A stretch of DNA of 64,000 nucleotides from Marinisporobacter sp. (GTDB lineage Bacteria > Bacillota > Clostridia > Peptostreptococcales > Thermotaleaceae). The stretch covers positions 1 to 64,000 of the forward strand of contig JAOARV010000024.1 of assembly GCA_025210395.1 (NCBI GenBank). The letters run 5' to 3'. Positions within the stretch are counted from its first letter, which is position 1. Each line of letters starts with the position of its first letter. Both the position numbers and the translations under genes were made by a program. Shown here piece after piece: positions 16,754 through 29,343 of this stretch. Below the pieces are notes generated by a model. The model saw only the letters and a list, made by a program, of their open reading frames with translations. It did no database searches and had not been told where the DNA came from.

Positions 16754-18382
16754 GTGGATGAAGTGTCTTATGTTGCATTGTATAGAAAATGGAGACCTAG
16801 AATATTTGAGGATGTTGTAGGACAAGGTCATATTACACAAACCTTGAAAAATCAAATAAAAAACCATAATATTGCCCATGCCTATTTGTTTTGTGGCACA
16901 AGGGGAACGGGAAAAACATCTACAGCTAAAATATTTGCTCGTGCTGTAAATTGTTTAAATCCAAAAGATTTTGACCCTTGTAATGAATGTGAAATTTGTA
17001 ATGGGATTCAGCACGAAAGTATCATGGATGTCATAGAGATCGATGCAGCTTCTAATAATGGAGTAGATGATATTAGAGAGCTTCGAGAAAATGTGAAATA
17101 TCCACCTACAAGGGGAAAATATAAAGTTTATATTGTGGATGAAGTACATATGCTTTCTACAGGAGCTTTTAATGCACTTCTCAAAACATTAGAAGAACCT
17201 CCCTCTTATGTGATCTTTATTTTAGCAACTACAGAACCCCATAAGATTCCTGCAACGATTCTTTCTAGATGTCAGCGATTTGATTTTAAGAGAGTAAAGG
17301 AATCGGATATTGTAAAGCGAATGACCTATATTTGTAGTGAAATGAATATAGAGGTGGAAGAAGGAGTATTTAGATTAATTGCTAGAAATTCAGATGGAGC
17401 AATGCGTGATGCTTTAAGCATATTAGACCAATGTATATCCTTTGGCTTAGGAAAAATTACTTATGATGATGTGATCAATATACTTGGAACAGTTAGTGAA
17501 GATATAATGTTTAGGCTAATTGATTATATTGGAGAGCAAAATGCAAAGGATGCTATGGAATTAATACAAGACTTAGTGTCTTCGGGTAAGGATATTCACC
17601 AATTCATAAAGGATCTGATTGAACATTATAGAAATTTAATGATGACGAAGGTATCAAAGGATTTAGAAGGAGTGATTAATCTTTCTAAGGAAAATATTAA
17701 TAGGCTTGTGGAACAAGGAAAAAAATTAGATACAAATAGTATTATTCGAGCTATTAGAGAATTATCTCAAACAGCAGTAGATGCAAAATATGCAACCCAG
17801 CCTAGGATTTTATTAGAAGTTGCAGTGATTAAGCTAACGCAGCCTATGTTAGACAATTCTATAGAAGCCTTAATAGAAAGAGTAGAAACTTTAGAAAAAA
17901 TTATTCAATCAGGAGAAATAAAGGTAGAAAAGATTGCAAAAACAGAAATAAAAAAAGAAGAAAATATAGAAAATAAACAGGAAGAAGATGCTCCTATAAA
18001 GGTAGAAAATTTAAAGACTGTAAATTTTGATACCTTAAAAAAGGGATGGGACAAGATATTAAAAGTCATTAAAAAGAGAAAAATTTCTATATATGCAGTC
18101 TTAATGGAAGGACAACTTATAAAGGTAGAAAATAATGCATTAGTGGTAGCCTTTAGGAAGGGTTTTGGTTTTCATAAGGAGGCTTCAGGAAAGAGTCCTT
18201 ATAAAGAGTTTATTGAAGGGGTTATTGCAGAAATTCTTGGACAAAAGGTGCAGTTAAAATGCGTCATGGAGGATGAATTAGACGATTTACCTAAAGGGGA
18301 GGAAGGTTCTTCAGAGCAAGATCAAGAAATAGAAAAAATCATAGAAATGTTTGGGGAAGATTTAGTTGAGATTGTAGAGTAG
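16754..18382 (+). CDS. dnaX: DNA polymerase III subunit gamma/tau
   Basis: The clamp-loader ATPase has 542 residues. The N-terminal AAA+ domain shows YRPxxF-like ALYRKWRPRIFEDVVGQ, Walker A GTRGTGKTS (about 46-54), the zinc module CLNPKDFDPCNECEIC (about 66-81), Walker B VYIVDEVHML and sensor 1 LATTEPHKIPATILSRCQRFDF. Domain III and the C-terminal tau-like region follow, including a charged linker (about 385-425). The start is GTG at 16754; a second GTG at 16763 is possible. Together with ybaB and recR downstream it forms the conserved Firmicutes order. Confidence 0.96.
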   Translation: MDEVSYVALYRKWRPRIFEDVVGQGHITQTLKNQIKNHNIAHAYLFCGTRGTGKTSTAKIFARAVNCLNPKDFDPCNECEICNGIQHESIMDVIEIDAASNNGVDDIRELRENVKYPPTRGKYKVYIVDEVHMLSTGAFNALLKTLEEPPSYVIFILATTEPHKIPATILSRCQRFDFKRVKESDIVKRMTYICSEMNIEVEEGVFRLIARNSDGAMRDALSILDQCISFGLGKITYDDVINILGTVSEDIMFRLIDYIGEQNAKDAMELIQDLVSSGKDIHQFIKDLIEHYRNLMMTKVSKDLEGVINLSKENINRLVEQGKKLDTNSIIRAIRELSQTAVDAKYATQPRILLEVAVIKLTQPMLDNSIEALIERVETLEKIIQSGEIKVEKIAKTEIKKEENIENKQEEDAPIKVENLKTVNFDTLKKGWDKILKVIKKRKISIYAVLMEGQLIKVENNALVVAFRKGFGFHKEASGKSPYKEFIEGVIAEILGQKVQLKCVMEDELDDLPKGEEGSSEQDQEIEKIIEMFGEDLVEIVE

Positions 18383-18605
18383 TGTTTAGAGTTAAATATA
18401 GGAAAACTGGGAAATATAGAAGTATGTATAAAATATAGTTTGCTTGTAGTGACTGAAATACTTGTGATTTTAGGAGTTACATAGGTATTGGGTTTAAGGA
18501 TTATATCTTCAGGAAAGTTTAAAAGGAACAATCTATATGATATAATATATGGGAAAAATCATTAAAATGTAAATAGAATAATGAAATAAATGAGGAGGAG
18601 ATAAA

Positions 18606-18950
18606 ATGGCAAAAGGGAGAGGAAAAATGCCAATGATGCCTGGCAATATGAACAACATGCTAAAGCAAGTACAAAAGATGCAAAAACAAATGGAAAAAAC
18701 TCAAGCAGAACTAGAAGAAAGAGAAGTGGAAGCTAGTGCTGGTGGTGGAGCTGTATCGGTTAAAGTAAATGGAAAGAGAGAAATACTAGATGTAGTTATT
18801 CAACCAGAAGTAGTTGACCCAGATGATATTGAAATGCTACAAGATTTAATTCTTGCTGCTACAAACGAAGCATTAAGAAAAGCAGAAGAAATGACGAATA
18901 AAGAAATGGGAAAAATTACAGGGGGCATGAATGTTCCTGGGTTATTCTAG
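18606..18950 (+). CDS. YbaB/EbfC nucleoid-associated protein
   Basis: The 114-residue DNA-binding protein has the family pattern: a methionine-rich N-terminus with [20 protein letters not shown], a coiled-coil helix, then [20 protein letters not shown] and the C-terminal [10 protein letters not shown]. It forms tweezers-like dimers that coat the nucleoid. GAGGAGGAG lies just before the ATG. It sits between dnaX and recR, its usual place. An intrinsic terminator between it and recR may reduce read-through. Confidence 0.96.
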   Translation: MAKGRGKMPMMPGNMNNMLKQVQKMQKQMEKTQAELEEREVEASAGGGAVSVKVNGKREILDVVIQPEVVDPDDIEMLQDLILAATNEALRKAEEMTNKEMGKITGGMNVPGLF

Positions 18951-18958
18951 ATAAAATG

Positions 18959-18984
18959 CCGAGCTTTTATGCTCGGCTCTTTTG
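18959..18984 (+). terminator. Terminator between ybaB and recR
   Basis: GCCGAGC (18959-18965) pairs with GCTCGGC (18972-18978), followed by TCTTTT. The short T-run suggests partial termination. Confidence 0.75.
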
Positions 18985-19020
18985 TATATAGGCATAAAGT
19001 GTAGAAGAGAGGTGAAAAAT

Positions 19021-19620
19021 ATGAACTATTATGCAGCACCTATTGCCGTATTAATAGAAGAGTTTTCAAAGCTTCCAGGTATAGGAAGAAAATCAGCCCA
19101 AAGGTTGGCTTTTCATGTTTTAAATATGAGAGAATCTGACGCGGTGAATTTATCAGAAGCTATTCTGAATGCTAAAAGAAATACTAAGTATTGTTCAGAA
19201 TGTGGAAATATAACAGATATAGATCCATGTAGTATATGTAGAAATGAGCAAAGAGATAAAAATATGATTTGTGTAGTACAAGATCCAAAGGATATAATTG
19301 CTATGGAAAAAACGAAAGAATTCAGAGGAGTCTATCATGTTCTACATGGAGCTATTTCCCCTATGGAAGGAATTGGACCAGAAGAGATTCGCATCAAAGA
19401 GCTTCTTATAAGACTTCAAAAGTATGATATAGAGGAAGTGATTTTAGCTACAAATCCTACTATAGAAGGAGAAGCAACAGCTATGTATATTTCAAAGCTT
19501 GTAAAACCTTCAGGAATTAAAGTAACAAGAATTGCCCATGGGATTCCTGTAGGAGGAGATTTAGAGTATGCAGATGAAGTAACTTTATCTAAGGCATTAG
19601 AAGGAAGAAGAGAAATATAG
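19021..19620 (+). CDS. recR: Recombination mediator protein RecR
   Basis: RecR works with RecO to load RecA on SSB-covered single strands. The 199-residue protein has the helix-hairpin-helix [18 protein letters not shown], the zinc finger [16 protein letters not shown], the Toprim region ([32 protein letters not shown]) and the Walker-like end [18 protein letters not shown] [19 protein letters not shown]. The start is the ATG at 19021, with GAGAGGTG upstream; the frame opens 13 codons earlier without a ribosome binding site. Third gene of the dnaX group. Confidence 0.97.
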   Translation: MNYYAAPIAVLIEEFSKLPGIGRKSAQRLAFHVLNMRESDAVNLSEAILNAKRNTKYCSECGNITDIDPCSICRNEQRDKNMICVVQDPKDIIAMEKTKEFRGVYHVLHGAISPMEGIGPEEIRIKELLIRLQKYDIEEVILATNPTIEGEATAMYISKLVKPSGIKVTRIAHGIPVGGDLEYADEVTLSKALEGRREI

Positions 19621-19647
19621 GAGTTATGCTACTATTTATAAAGATTG

Positions 19648-19699
19648 AAAAACATGGATAAAATGTAGAGTTTAGTTGCATTTGTCCATGTTTTTTTAT
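19648..19699 (+). terminator. Terminator after recR
   Basis: AAAACATGGA (19649-19658) pairs with TCCATGTTTT (19685-19694); a T-run follows. Confidence 0.8.
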
Positions 19700-19845
19700 T
19701 TGTATTGAAAAAGAATAATTGATTCTAAATTGACTATTCAATGAATAGAGAATACATAGAATAAAAGCAAATGTTATGTGTAAAAATATAAGGTCTTTAA
19801 GAGTGGTTGAAAAGCTAGTATATATAATAAGAACTAGATAATAAT

Positions 19846-19874
19846 TTGACAATTTGAGTGGTGAATTGTAAAAT
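19846..19874 (+). promoter_or_regulatory. Promoter of the first chemoreceptor gene
   Basis: TTGACA (19846-19851) and TAAAAT (19869-19874) are 17 bases apart, a strong sigma-A match. The leader is about 108 bases. The rest of 19700-19988 is AT-rich and otherwise unremarkable; no sigma-28 type promoter is evident. Confidence 0.7.
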
Positions 19875-19988
19875 TGTATAGAATTGGAAATGGAATTTTG
19901 AATTTATTATATTTGATTATATTGTAAATGGTAACATTTTCAACCAATCGTTATGAAATATGGATTATAATTATTTTTAAAGGAGAAG

Positions 19989-21686
19989 ATGAGAAAAATG
20001 AATATTAAGAAAAAAATGTCTATTAGCTTTACTATTGTAATACTTTGCATGTTGATGATTAATGCTGGATTGATATTTGAATTGAATTCTGTAGATGAAG
20101 GTTATGGCGTAATTGTTAATACAAATGTACCCGTTGAAAAATATGTAGAACAAATACGTGCAACGAATTTAGAACAGGTGGCGGCAGTGAGGGCGTATAT
20201 TCTTTATAAGGATGAAAAATTTCCACCACTATTTGAAAGTCTGAATGAAAAATTAGAAAATACTTATAGCAAAATAGAAGAAAAAGGAAAAACAGATGTT
20301 TCGAAGAAAAATTTGATGAGGGTAAAGGAGATCAATACAGAATATAATAAGGTAGCAAAGGATGTTTTTGCATTAGTAAAGTCAGGAAAACAAGAGGAGG
20401 CTATTAAAAGAGCAGCAGATGGTAGGGAACAGGTAAGACAAATTAAAGTAGTAACAGAGGAATGGTTAAAATTTGTGGAAGAGGTCGATCAAAGCATTAT
20501 TTCAGATATAGGTAGAGAGATTGATCATACCATAAGGACGATGATGATTGTAGTAGGCATTGTTGTTGTTTTGATTACGATGCTGGTTATATATTTGATA
20601 AATAATATTTCGAAACCTATTTATGAGGTAGTAAAACATGCAAATATTATTGCAACAGGAGATTTTAGTCACGAAATATCAAAAAAATTATTTGATAGGA
20701 AAGACGAAATAGGAGAATTAACAATTTCATTTGATAGAATGGCTAAAAATTTGAGTGAATTAATAAAAAAAATAGCAAAATCTTCAGAACACGTAGCAGC
20801 TTCCTCTCAAGAATTAACAGCTACTTCTCAAGAGTTAGCAACTGCATCTGAAGAAGTTGCTAAAGCCATTGAAGAAATTACTAGAGGAGCAAATGATCAA
20901 TCGAGAGATACAGAAGACGGTGTTTTAAAGGCGTTAAAATTAGGAGAATATATAGAAACAAATCAAAACTATATGGAAGAGGTAAATAATGCTTCACGTC
21001 AAGTGGTATCACTAATAAGTAAAGGGCTAGAAACGGTAGAAATACTAACAGAAAAAACGAAAGAAAATGGGATTGCATCAAAAAATGTATATAAGGGCAT
21101 AAAGAAAACAAATGAAAGTGCAGAAAGAATAGGGCAAGCTAGTAGTGTTATAGCTACCATAGCAGAGCAGACAAATTTACTTGCACTAAATGCAGCTATT
21201 GAAGCTGCAAGAGCTGGAGAAGCTGGAAAAGGATTTGCTGTTGTAGCAGAGGAAATTCGAAAACTAGCTGAGCAGAGTAATGATTCTACAAAAGAGATTG
21301 ATGAGGTAGTTAAGGAATTACAATTTAATTCTAACCATGTTGTTAAAATTATGGATAAAGTAGCATATATCACAGGAGATCAAGAAAAAAGCGTAATGAC
21401 AACAAAAGAAAAATTTGAAGAAATTGCAAACTCTATTAATATAACAGAAGATAGAATAAAAAGATTAAGTGATTCAGAAAAAGCAGTAGAGGAAAGAAAA
21501 GAAGAAATTATTAATATTATTCAGAACTTATCTGCAATTGCTGAGGAAAATGCAGCCAGTACAGAGGAAGCATCTGCTGGAACAGAAGAACAAATTGCTT
21601 CTATGAATGAAATTGCTGATGCAAGTGAAGGATTATCACAGATAGCTCAAGAAGTTCAACAAGCCATTTCTAAATTTAAAATATAA
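19989..21686 (+). CDS. Methyl-accepting chemotaxis protein with four-helix-bundle sensor
   Basis: The 565-residue receptor has a transmembrane segment at about 10-32, an extracytoplasmic helical sensor of the 4HB_MCP kind (about 33-185), a second membrane segment (about 187-208), a HAMP domain ([23 protein letters not shown], in part) and a long signalling hairpin. The CheA/CheW tip reads [20 protein letters not shown] followed by [18 protein letters not shown]. Methylation-type Q/E-rich helices flank it. It lies between recR and yaaL, interrupting the usual recR-yaaL-bofA order, and has its own promoter. The ligand is unknown. Confidence 0.93.
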   Translation: MRKMNIKKKMSISFTIVILCMLMINAGLIFELNSVDEGYGVIVNTNVPVEKYVEQIRATNLEQVAAVRAYILYKDEKFPPLFESLNEKLENTYSKIEEKGKTDVSKKNLMRVKEINTEYNKVAKDVFALVKSGKQEEAIKRAADGREQVRQIKVVTEEWLKFVEEVDQSIISDIGREIDHTIRTMMIVVGIVVVLITMLVIYLINNISKPIYEVVKHANIIATGDFSHEISKKLFDRKDEIGELTISFDRMAKNLSELIKKIAKSSEHVAASSQELTATSQELATASEEVAKAIEEITRGANDQSRDTEDGVLKALKLGEYIETNQNYMEEVNNASRQVVSLISKGLETVEILTEKTKENGIASKNVYKGIKKTNESAERIGQASSVIATIAEQTNLLALNAAIEAARAGEAGKGFAVVAEEIRKLAEQSNDSTKEIDEVVKELQFNSNHVVKIMDKVAYITGDQEKSVMTTKEKFEEIANSINITEDRIKRLSDSEKAVEERKEEIINIIQNLSAIAEENAASTEEASAGTEEQIASMNEIADASEGLSQIAQEVQQAISKFKI

Positions 21687-21846
21687 TCTTAGTGTATAAT
21701 AAAATCTTATCAAAAGCATGGTCTTAAGGGATTGAAATATCTATGAGATCATGTTTTTTGCTTGTGGTTACAAACCTATAATTTTGCGTATGGGATATCC
21801 AAAATATGGATAAACTATAGATAAAGTGGTTATGGGGGGTATTTTC

Positions 21847-22149
21847 ATGAGAAGAGGAATGAATCGTTCAACGAAAATGAACAAAAACGAAAACAGTTTT
21901 TTTAGTGCAGTTGGGAATTTATATGCACAAGTTATTACGGGAGAAAGTATACAAACAGAAGAAGACAAGATGATCAATAATATAAAAGAAGCTCATGAAG
22001 AGTGGAGAAATGCCGAAAAATATTTTCAAGATGCAACAGACCCAGATTTGATTGATTATGCCATATACAGAGTGGAAGCTGCAAAAACAAGATATACGTA
22101 TCTCTTAAAGGTAGCAAGAGAGATGGGCATAAAAGCGAATATCTACTGA
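21847..22149 (+). CDS. yaaL: YaaL-like DUF2508 family protein
   Basis: The 100-residue protein matches DUF2508: the conserved part is INNIKEAHEEWRNAEKYFQDATDPDLIDYAIYRVEAAKTRYTYLLK (given in part as DPDLIDYAIYRVEAAKTRY). It is predicted to be helical and soluble. A GGGGGGT ribosome binding site points to the ATG at 21847 rather than the frame opening at 21826. It precedes bofA, as yaaL does in Bacillus subtilis. Function unknown. Confidence 0.9.
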   Translation: MRRGMNRSTKMNKNENSFFSAVGNLYAQVITGESIQTEEDKMINNIKEAHEEWRNAEKYFQDATDPDLIDYAIYRVEAAKTRYTYLLKVAREMGIKANIY

Positions 22150-22161
22150 TCAGTTATAGAT

Positions 22162-22198
22162 AGACAAGTACTCTTTATAAGAGTATTTGTCTTTTTTA
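22162..22198 (+). terminator. Terminator after yaaL
   Basis: GACAAGTACTCTT pairs with AAGAGTATTTGTC with one G-U or mismatch, followed by six T residues. Confidence 0.8.
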
Positions 22199-22310
22199 GA
22201 ATTGTCATATTTTCAAGATGAATTTTATATAATGGAATATAAACAGTATGAGTAAGCCTTCATAAGATGTGCAATCAAATGGATAGAACGGCAAGGATAG
22301 GAGGAATTAT

Positions 22311-22583
22311 ATGGGAATAGGAATAGAATTAAATATTATCTTAGCTTATGCATTTGGTTTAATTTTGTTATATATACTGGGATATATATTATTAATTCCA
22401 ATCAAATGGATTATAAAATTGGTTTATAATGGAATTATTGGTGGAGTTATATTATTGTTATTAAATTTAGTAGGAGGATTTTTTCATGTTCATATTGCCA
22501 TTAATCCTATTACAGCTTTAGTAGTTGGATTTTTAGGTGTACCTGGTGTTATGTTGATGTTATTTTTTCAGTATTTATTATAA
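22311..22583 (+). CDS. bofA: Pro-sigma-K processing inhibitor BofA family protein
   Basis: The 90-residue protein has the BofA pattern: two or three hydrophobic segments (ILAYAFGLILLYILGYILLIP; IIGGVILLLLNLVGG) and the C-terminal IAINPITALVVGFLGVPGVMLM (in part NPITALVVGFLGVPGV). In Bacillus BofA holds the SpoIVFB protease inactive in the forespore outer membrane until sigma-K is needed. Many Clostridia keep bofA although sigma-K control differs. A GGAGG ribosome binding site precedes the ATG. It is the last gene of the dnaX-associated block. Confidence 0.93.
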   Translation: MGIGIELNIILAYAFGLILLYILGYILLIPIKWIIKLVYNGIIGGVILLLLNLVGGFFHVHIAINPITALVVGFLGVPGVMLMLFFQYLL

Positions 22584-22666
22584 AAATAATGTTTAAGAGA
22601 GGATAAAAAACTATTGATAAGAGCTTGAAAAAAAGCTTATAGATGATGAGAATTTATTTTGATTAG

Positions 22667-22712
22667 ATAGATATAAACCTGTGTGAAACGGTGAATTTAT
22701 ATCTATTTTTTC
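22667..22712 (+). terminator. Terminator after bofA
   Basis: ATAGATATAAA (22667-22677) pairs perfectly with TTTATATCTAT (22696-22706), followed by a T-run. Confidence 0.8.
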
Positions 22713-22728
22713 TTGTATACAAAGTATA

Positions 22729-22757
22729 TTGACACTGATTATGGGTTCTGTTATACT
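22729..22757 (+). promoter_or_regulatory. Strong promoter of the PFOR gene
   Basis: TTGACA (22729-22734) and TATACT (22752-22757) are exactly 17 bases apart. The start near 22764 would give a 5' untranslated leader of about 285 bases. Confidence 0.85.
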
Positions 22758-22763
22758 ATGTTT

Positions 22764-26588
<3,825 letters not shown>

Positions 26589-26590
26589 TA

Positions 26591-26625
26591 AAAAAAGGTG
26601 TGCAGAAATTGCACACCTTTTTTAT
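26591..26625 (+). terminator. Terminator after the PFOR gene
   Basis: AAAAAAGGTGTGCA and TGCACACCTTTTTT form a perfect 14-bp stem with a GAAAT loop and a T-run. Confidence 0.92.
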
Positions 26626-26672
26626 TTAGCACTTTATTTAAATAGTTTATTTTTTAGATGGATAGGAGGTGT

Positions 26673-27206
26673 TTATTGTGTGTTTAAATTATTTTTCAGG
26701 GGTTGGGCAATGAGGAAATGACCCATTAGCGTTTCTTCTTTTTTGCCATCTACTAAAAATTGTACCTGATCAATAGTTTCTAGGGAAGTAAGAGAATATA
26801 CAATCTGATAGATTACAAAAAATTCTTTTAAAGAGCCCCCGCTTAAATTTTCTGAAGATAGATCTACATAGGCAGTTTTATTTTCTAATTTTGCATTTAA
26901 AAATTTTATGCCTGAAGGAATGCCTGTAGTAGCATTTTCTATGTCAGGAACTTTTTTTAGTTGATTTAAGATGGATAATAAAATATTATCATTTTTTATA
27001 GGAATTTGTTTTTTTACAACGATAAACTTTTCTAATTCTTCATCTCCTGTTTCTATATATTTTTCATTTGCATAATAAAGGATTGCTGCTATTTGTTTTT
27101 CTTGCGAGAGGGGCACTTTTTCTTTAGGAGAAGGTGCTTTTTTTGTACAGCTACATAAAATCAATAACATCAGTAAACTTAACATGATAGGAATTGTTTT
27201 TTTCAT
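26673..27206 (-). CDS. GerM-domain (GerMN) lipoprotein
   Basis: The 177-residue protein begins with a lipoprotein signal (IMLSLLMLLILCSC). The mature part matches the GerMN domain: ILYYANEKYIETGDEELEKF, KKQIPIKNDN, LLSILNQLKKVPDIENATTGIPSGIKFLNAKLENKTAYVDLSSE (in part TTGIPSGIKFLNAKLEN, AYVDLSSE) and QIVYSLTSLETIDQVQFLVDGK. The domain occurs in sporulation/germination proteins such as GerM and in other envelope lipoproteins, so a cortex or envelope role is inferred. The gene stands alone and converges on the PFOR terminator region. Confidence 0.88.
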   Translation of the reverse strand: MKKTIPIMLSLLMLLILCSCTKKAPSPKEKVPLSQEKQIAAILYYANEKYIETGDEELEKFIVVKKQIPIKNDNILLSILNQLKKVPDIENATTGIPSGIKFLNAKLENKTAYVDLSSENLSGGSLKEFFVIYQIVYSLTSLETIDQVQFLVDGKKEETLMGHFLIAQPLKNNLNTQ

Positions 27207-27345
27207 GATTATTCCTCCTGTAAAACTAAATTTACTGATAGTATATCATACCCATGTAAATTTTATCACGAATAAATTTTTTACAAGGATATTTTCATAT
27301 TTTGAGCATATAATATCTTGAAGATAAACAAGAGGGGGAAAACAT

Positions 27346-27957
27346 ATGGGAATGCCATTACTAAAAGTAAAAGAAAGAGAAGGAACAAAGAAAAAAGCAT
27401 TAAAAAAAATGAGAAGAGAAGGATTTGTGCCAGCTGTTGTCTATGGGAATAGTAAAAAGACACAGGAAATTAAGTTAAATAAGCAAGAGTTAGATAAAAT
27501 ATTAAACCGCTATGGCGTAGGATCAAGTGTACAGCTTGATTTAGGAGGAAAATTACGACTTACAATTATAAAAGATATACAAAGACATATTACAAAATTA
27601 CATGTTTTACATATAGATTTACAAGAGTTAGATGAAAATAAAAAAGTAAAAGTGAAATTACCTATTCATTTAATCAATAAATCAGCTGTAGAATCTGCTA
27701 CAGCTGTTATACAGCAACAAATGACAGAATTAGAAATACATACACTTCCTAAATACCTCCCACAATCTATTGAGGTAGATGTAGCCAATATGGAATTTGG
27801 AGAGCCTCTAACGGTTAAAGATTTATTGATCTTCAATGATGAATATATAGAAGTATTAAATGATGAAGATGAAATTATAGCACTTCTTGCAGCCAGTACA
27901 AAAATAGAAGAAAAAGAAGAGGAAGATTCAGAAGCGTTATTAAGAAAATTATATTAA
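27346..27957 (+). CDS. rplY: 50S ribosomal protein L25 / general stress protein Ctc
   Basis: The 203-residue protein has the CTC-form two-domain layout. The N-terminal 5S-rRNA-binding domain shows KEREGTKKKALKKMRREGFVPAVVYGN (in part LRREGFVPAVVYG-like MRREGFVPAVVYGN) and VLHIDLQEL. The C-terminal TL5 beta domain shows VKVKLPIHLINKSA and LEIHTLPKYLPQSIEVDVANM (in part). It ends in an acidic tail (EEKEEEDSEALLRKL). A GAGGGGGA ribosome binding site precedes the ATG. It binds 5S rRNA in the ribosome; in Bacillus the gene is stress-induced. Confidence 0.93.
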   Translation: MGMPLLKVKEREGTKKKALKKMRREGFVPAVVYGNSKKTQEIKLNKQELDKILNRYGVGSSVQLDLGGKLRLTIIKDIQRHITKLHVLHIDLQELDENKKVKVKLPIHLINKSAVESATAVIQQQMTELEIHTLPKYLPQSIEVDVANMEFGEPLTVKDLLIFNDEYIEVLNDEDEIIALLAASTKIEEKEEEDSEALLRKLY

Positions 27958-28003
27958 AGGGTATTTTTGTTATTGGTAGGGGTTTATGAATAGAATATGA
28001 AGG

Positions 28004-28042
28004 AAAAACCTAGGTTGTATAAAATATGACCTAGATTTTTTT
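28004..28042 (+). terminator. Terminator after the L25 gene
   Basis: CTAGGT pairs with ACCTAG, flanked by A-run and a nine-base T-run. The stem is short. Confidence 0.65.
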
Positions 28043-28201
28043 TTGAAAGTATTGATTGAAGGTTAATATTTTTTATTTGAGAAAAGGTTTTGTAAAATAA
28101 AGATCATAAATATTATGATACACTATAGTAAAGAATTTATATGAATTCAAATATTGAAATTATTTATTTATAAAATAAAAAGATCAATAGGAGGTATGGC
28201 T

Positions 28202-29215
28202 GTGGACTACAAGAATGTTATAGAAAATGCTAAAAAAATTCCTGACTTCAAATGTAGAGTGTGTTCAGAATGCAATGGAAAAGTATGTAAAGGTGAAATT
28301 CCAGGAGTTGGAGGAAAAGGTTCAGGTGCTAGCTTTATAAGAAATGTTGAAAAGTTAAAAGAAATAAAGCTAAATATGGATACGATTTATCATGCATCTG
28401 AAGTAGATGCATCTATAGAGTTATTCGGAAAGACCTTTAAGTATCCAATTTTTGCTGCACCTATTGGTGGTTTGATTCCATGCTATGGGGAAAAACTTAC
28501 AGATTATGAGTATGCTAAAGCAATTGTTAGAGGGTGTAGAGAAGCAGGTACTATAGGCTTTACAGGTGATGGAGTAAAGGATGAGTATTTTATGGATCCT
28601 CTTTGTGCCATTGAAGAAAATGAATCATTAGGAATTCCCACTATAAAGCCTTGGAGTAAAGAGGAAATCATTGAACGACTTAGAGCTGCAGAAGGTAAAA
28701 ATGTACCAGCTGTAGCTATGGATATAGATGCTGCAGGACTTGCTATATTAGCTCAAGCTGGAAAGCCTGTTAGTCCAAAAGCAGAGGATGATTTAAAAGA
28801 GATTATAGATGATACAAAACTTCCATTTATTATAAAAGGGGTTATGACTGTAAAAGGTGCACTAAAAGCTATGGAAGCAGGGGCTTATGGAATTGTTGTT
28901 TCAAATCATGGAGGAAGAGTGTTAGATCATACCCCTGCTACAGTAGAAGTCCTTCCACAGATTGTGCAAGCTGTTGGTGAAAAAATGAAAATATTTATTG
29001 ATGGAGGGATCAGGAGCGGATTAGATGTTTTAAAAGTACTGGCACTAGGTGCAGATGCTGTTTTAATAGGAAGACCTTATGCTGTTGCAGCTTATGGAGG
29101 TGGATCAGAAGGTGTAAAGCTTTATACAGAAAAGATAGGAAAAGAACTAGTAGAAGGAATGGTTATGACAGGATGTAGTAATTTAGAGGAAGTCAATGAG
29201 AATATTATTTTTTAA
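28202..29215 (+). CDS. FMN-dependent alpha-hydroxy-acid oxidizing protein
   Basis: The protein belongs to the L-lactate/glycolate oxidase flavoprotein family (TIM barrel). Signatures: FAAPIGGLIPCYG, LPFIIKGVMTVKGALKAMEAGAYGIVVSNHGGR (in part IVVSNHGGRVLDHTPA, the catalytic His-Gly-Gly-Arg) and IFIDGGIRSGLDVLKVLALGADAVLIGRP (in part FIDGGIRSGLDV). An N-terminal cysteine cluster CRVCSECNGKVC occurs in anaerobe versions and might bind a metal. The substrate is not evident. The start is best taken as GTG at 28202, which lies 7 bases after AGGAGG; an ATG at 28196 is only one base from that site and the frame opens at 28154. About 337 residues. Confidence 0.88.
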   Translation: MDYKNVIENAKKIPDFKCRVCSECNGKVCKGEIPGVGGKGSGASFIRNVEKLKEIKLNMDTIYHASEVDASIELFGKTFKYPIFAAPIGGLIPCYGEKLTDYEYAKAIVRGCREAGTIGFTGDGVKDEYFMDPLCAIEENESLGIPTIKPWSKEEIIERLRAAEGKNVPAVAMDIDAAGLAILAQAGKPVSPKAEDDLKEIIDDTKLPFIIKGVMTVKGALKAMEAGAYGIVVSNHGGRVLDHTPATVEVLPQIVQAVGEKMKIFIDGGIRSGLDVLKVLALGADAVLIGRPYAVAAYGGGSEGVKLYTEKIGKELVEGMVMTGCSNLEEVNENIIF

Positions 29216-29280
29216 ACCGTCTATATAGGTGGTTTTTTACTCGGAGAAAAAATGCGAAAACTCAAAAAATTAAAACAAAA

Positions 29281-29311
29281 ATTTGTATAAATAATACAAA
29301 TATGTTAAAAT
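29281..29311 (+). promoter_or_regulatory. Promoter of the GGDEF-EAL gene with overlapping palindrome
   Basis: TTGTAT (29283-29288) and TAAAAT (29306-29311) are 17 bases apart. A perfect inverted repeat ATTTGTAT-N5-ATACAAAT (29281-29301) covers the -35 box and most of the spacer, a likely repressor site. Confidence 0.55.
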
Positions 29312-29343
29312 TAACAATAAAAATAGCTTTTTGAGGGGATCGT

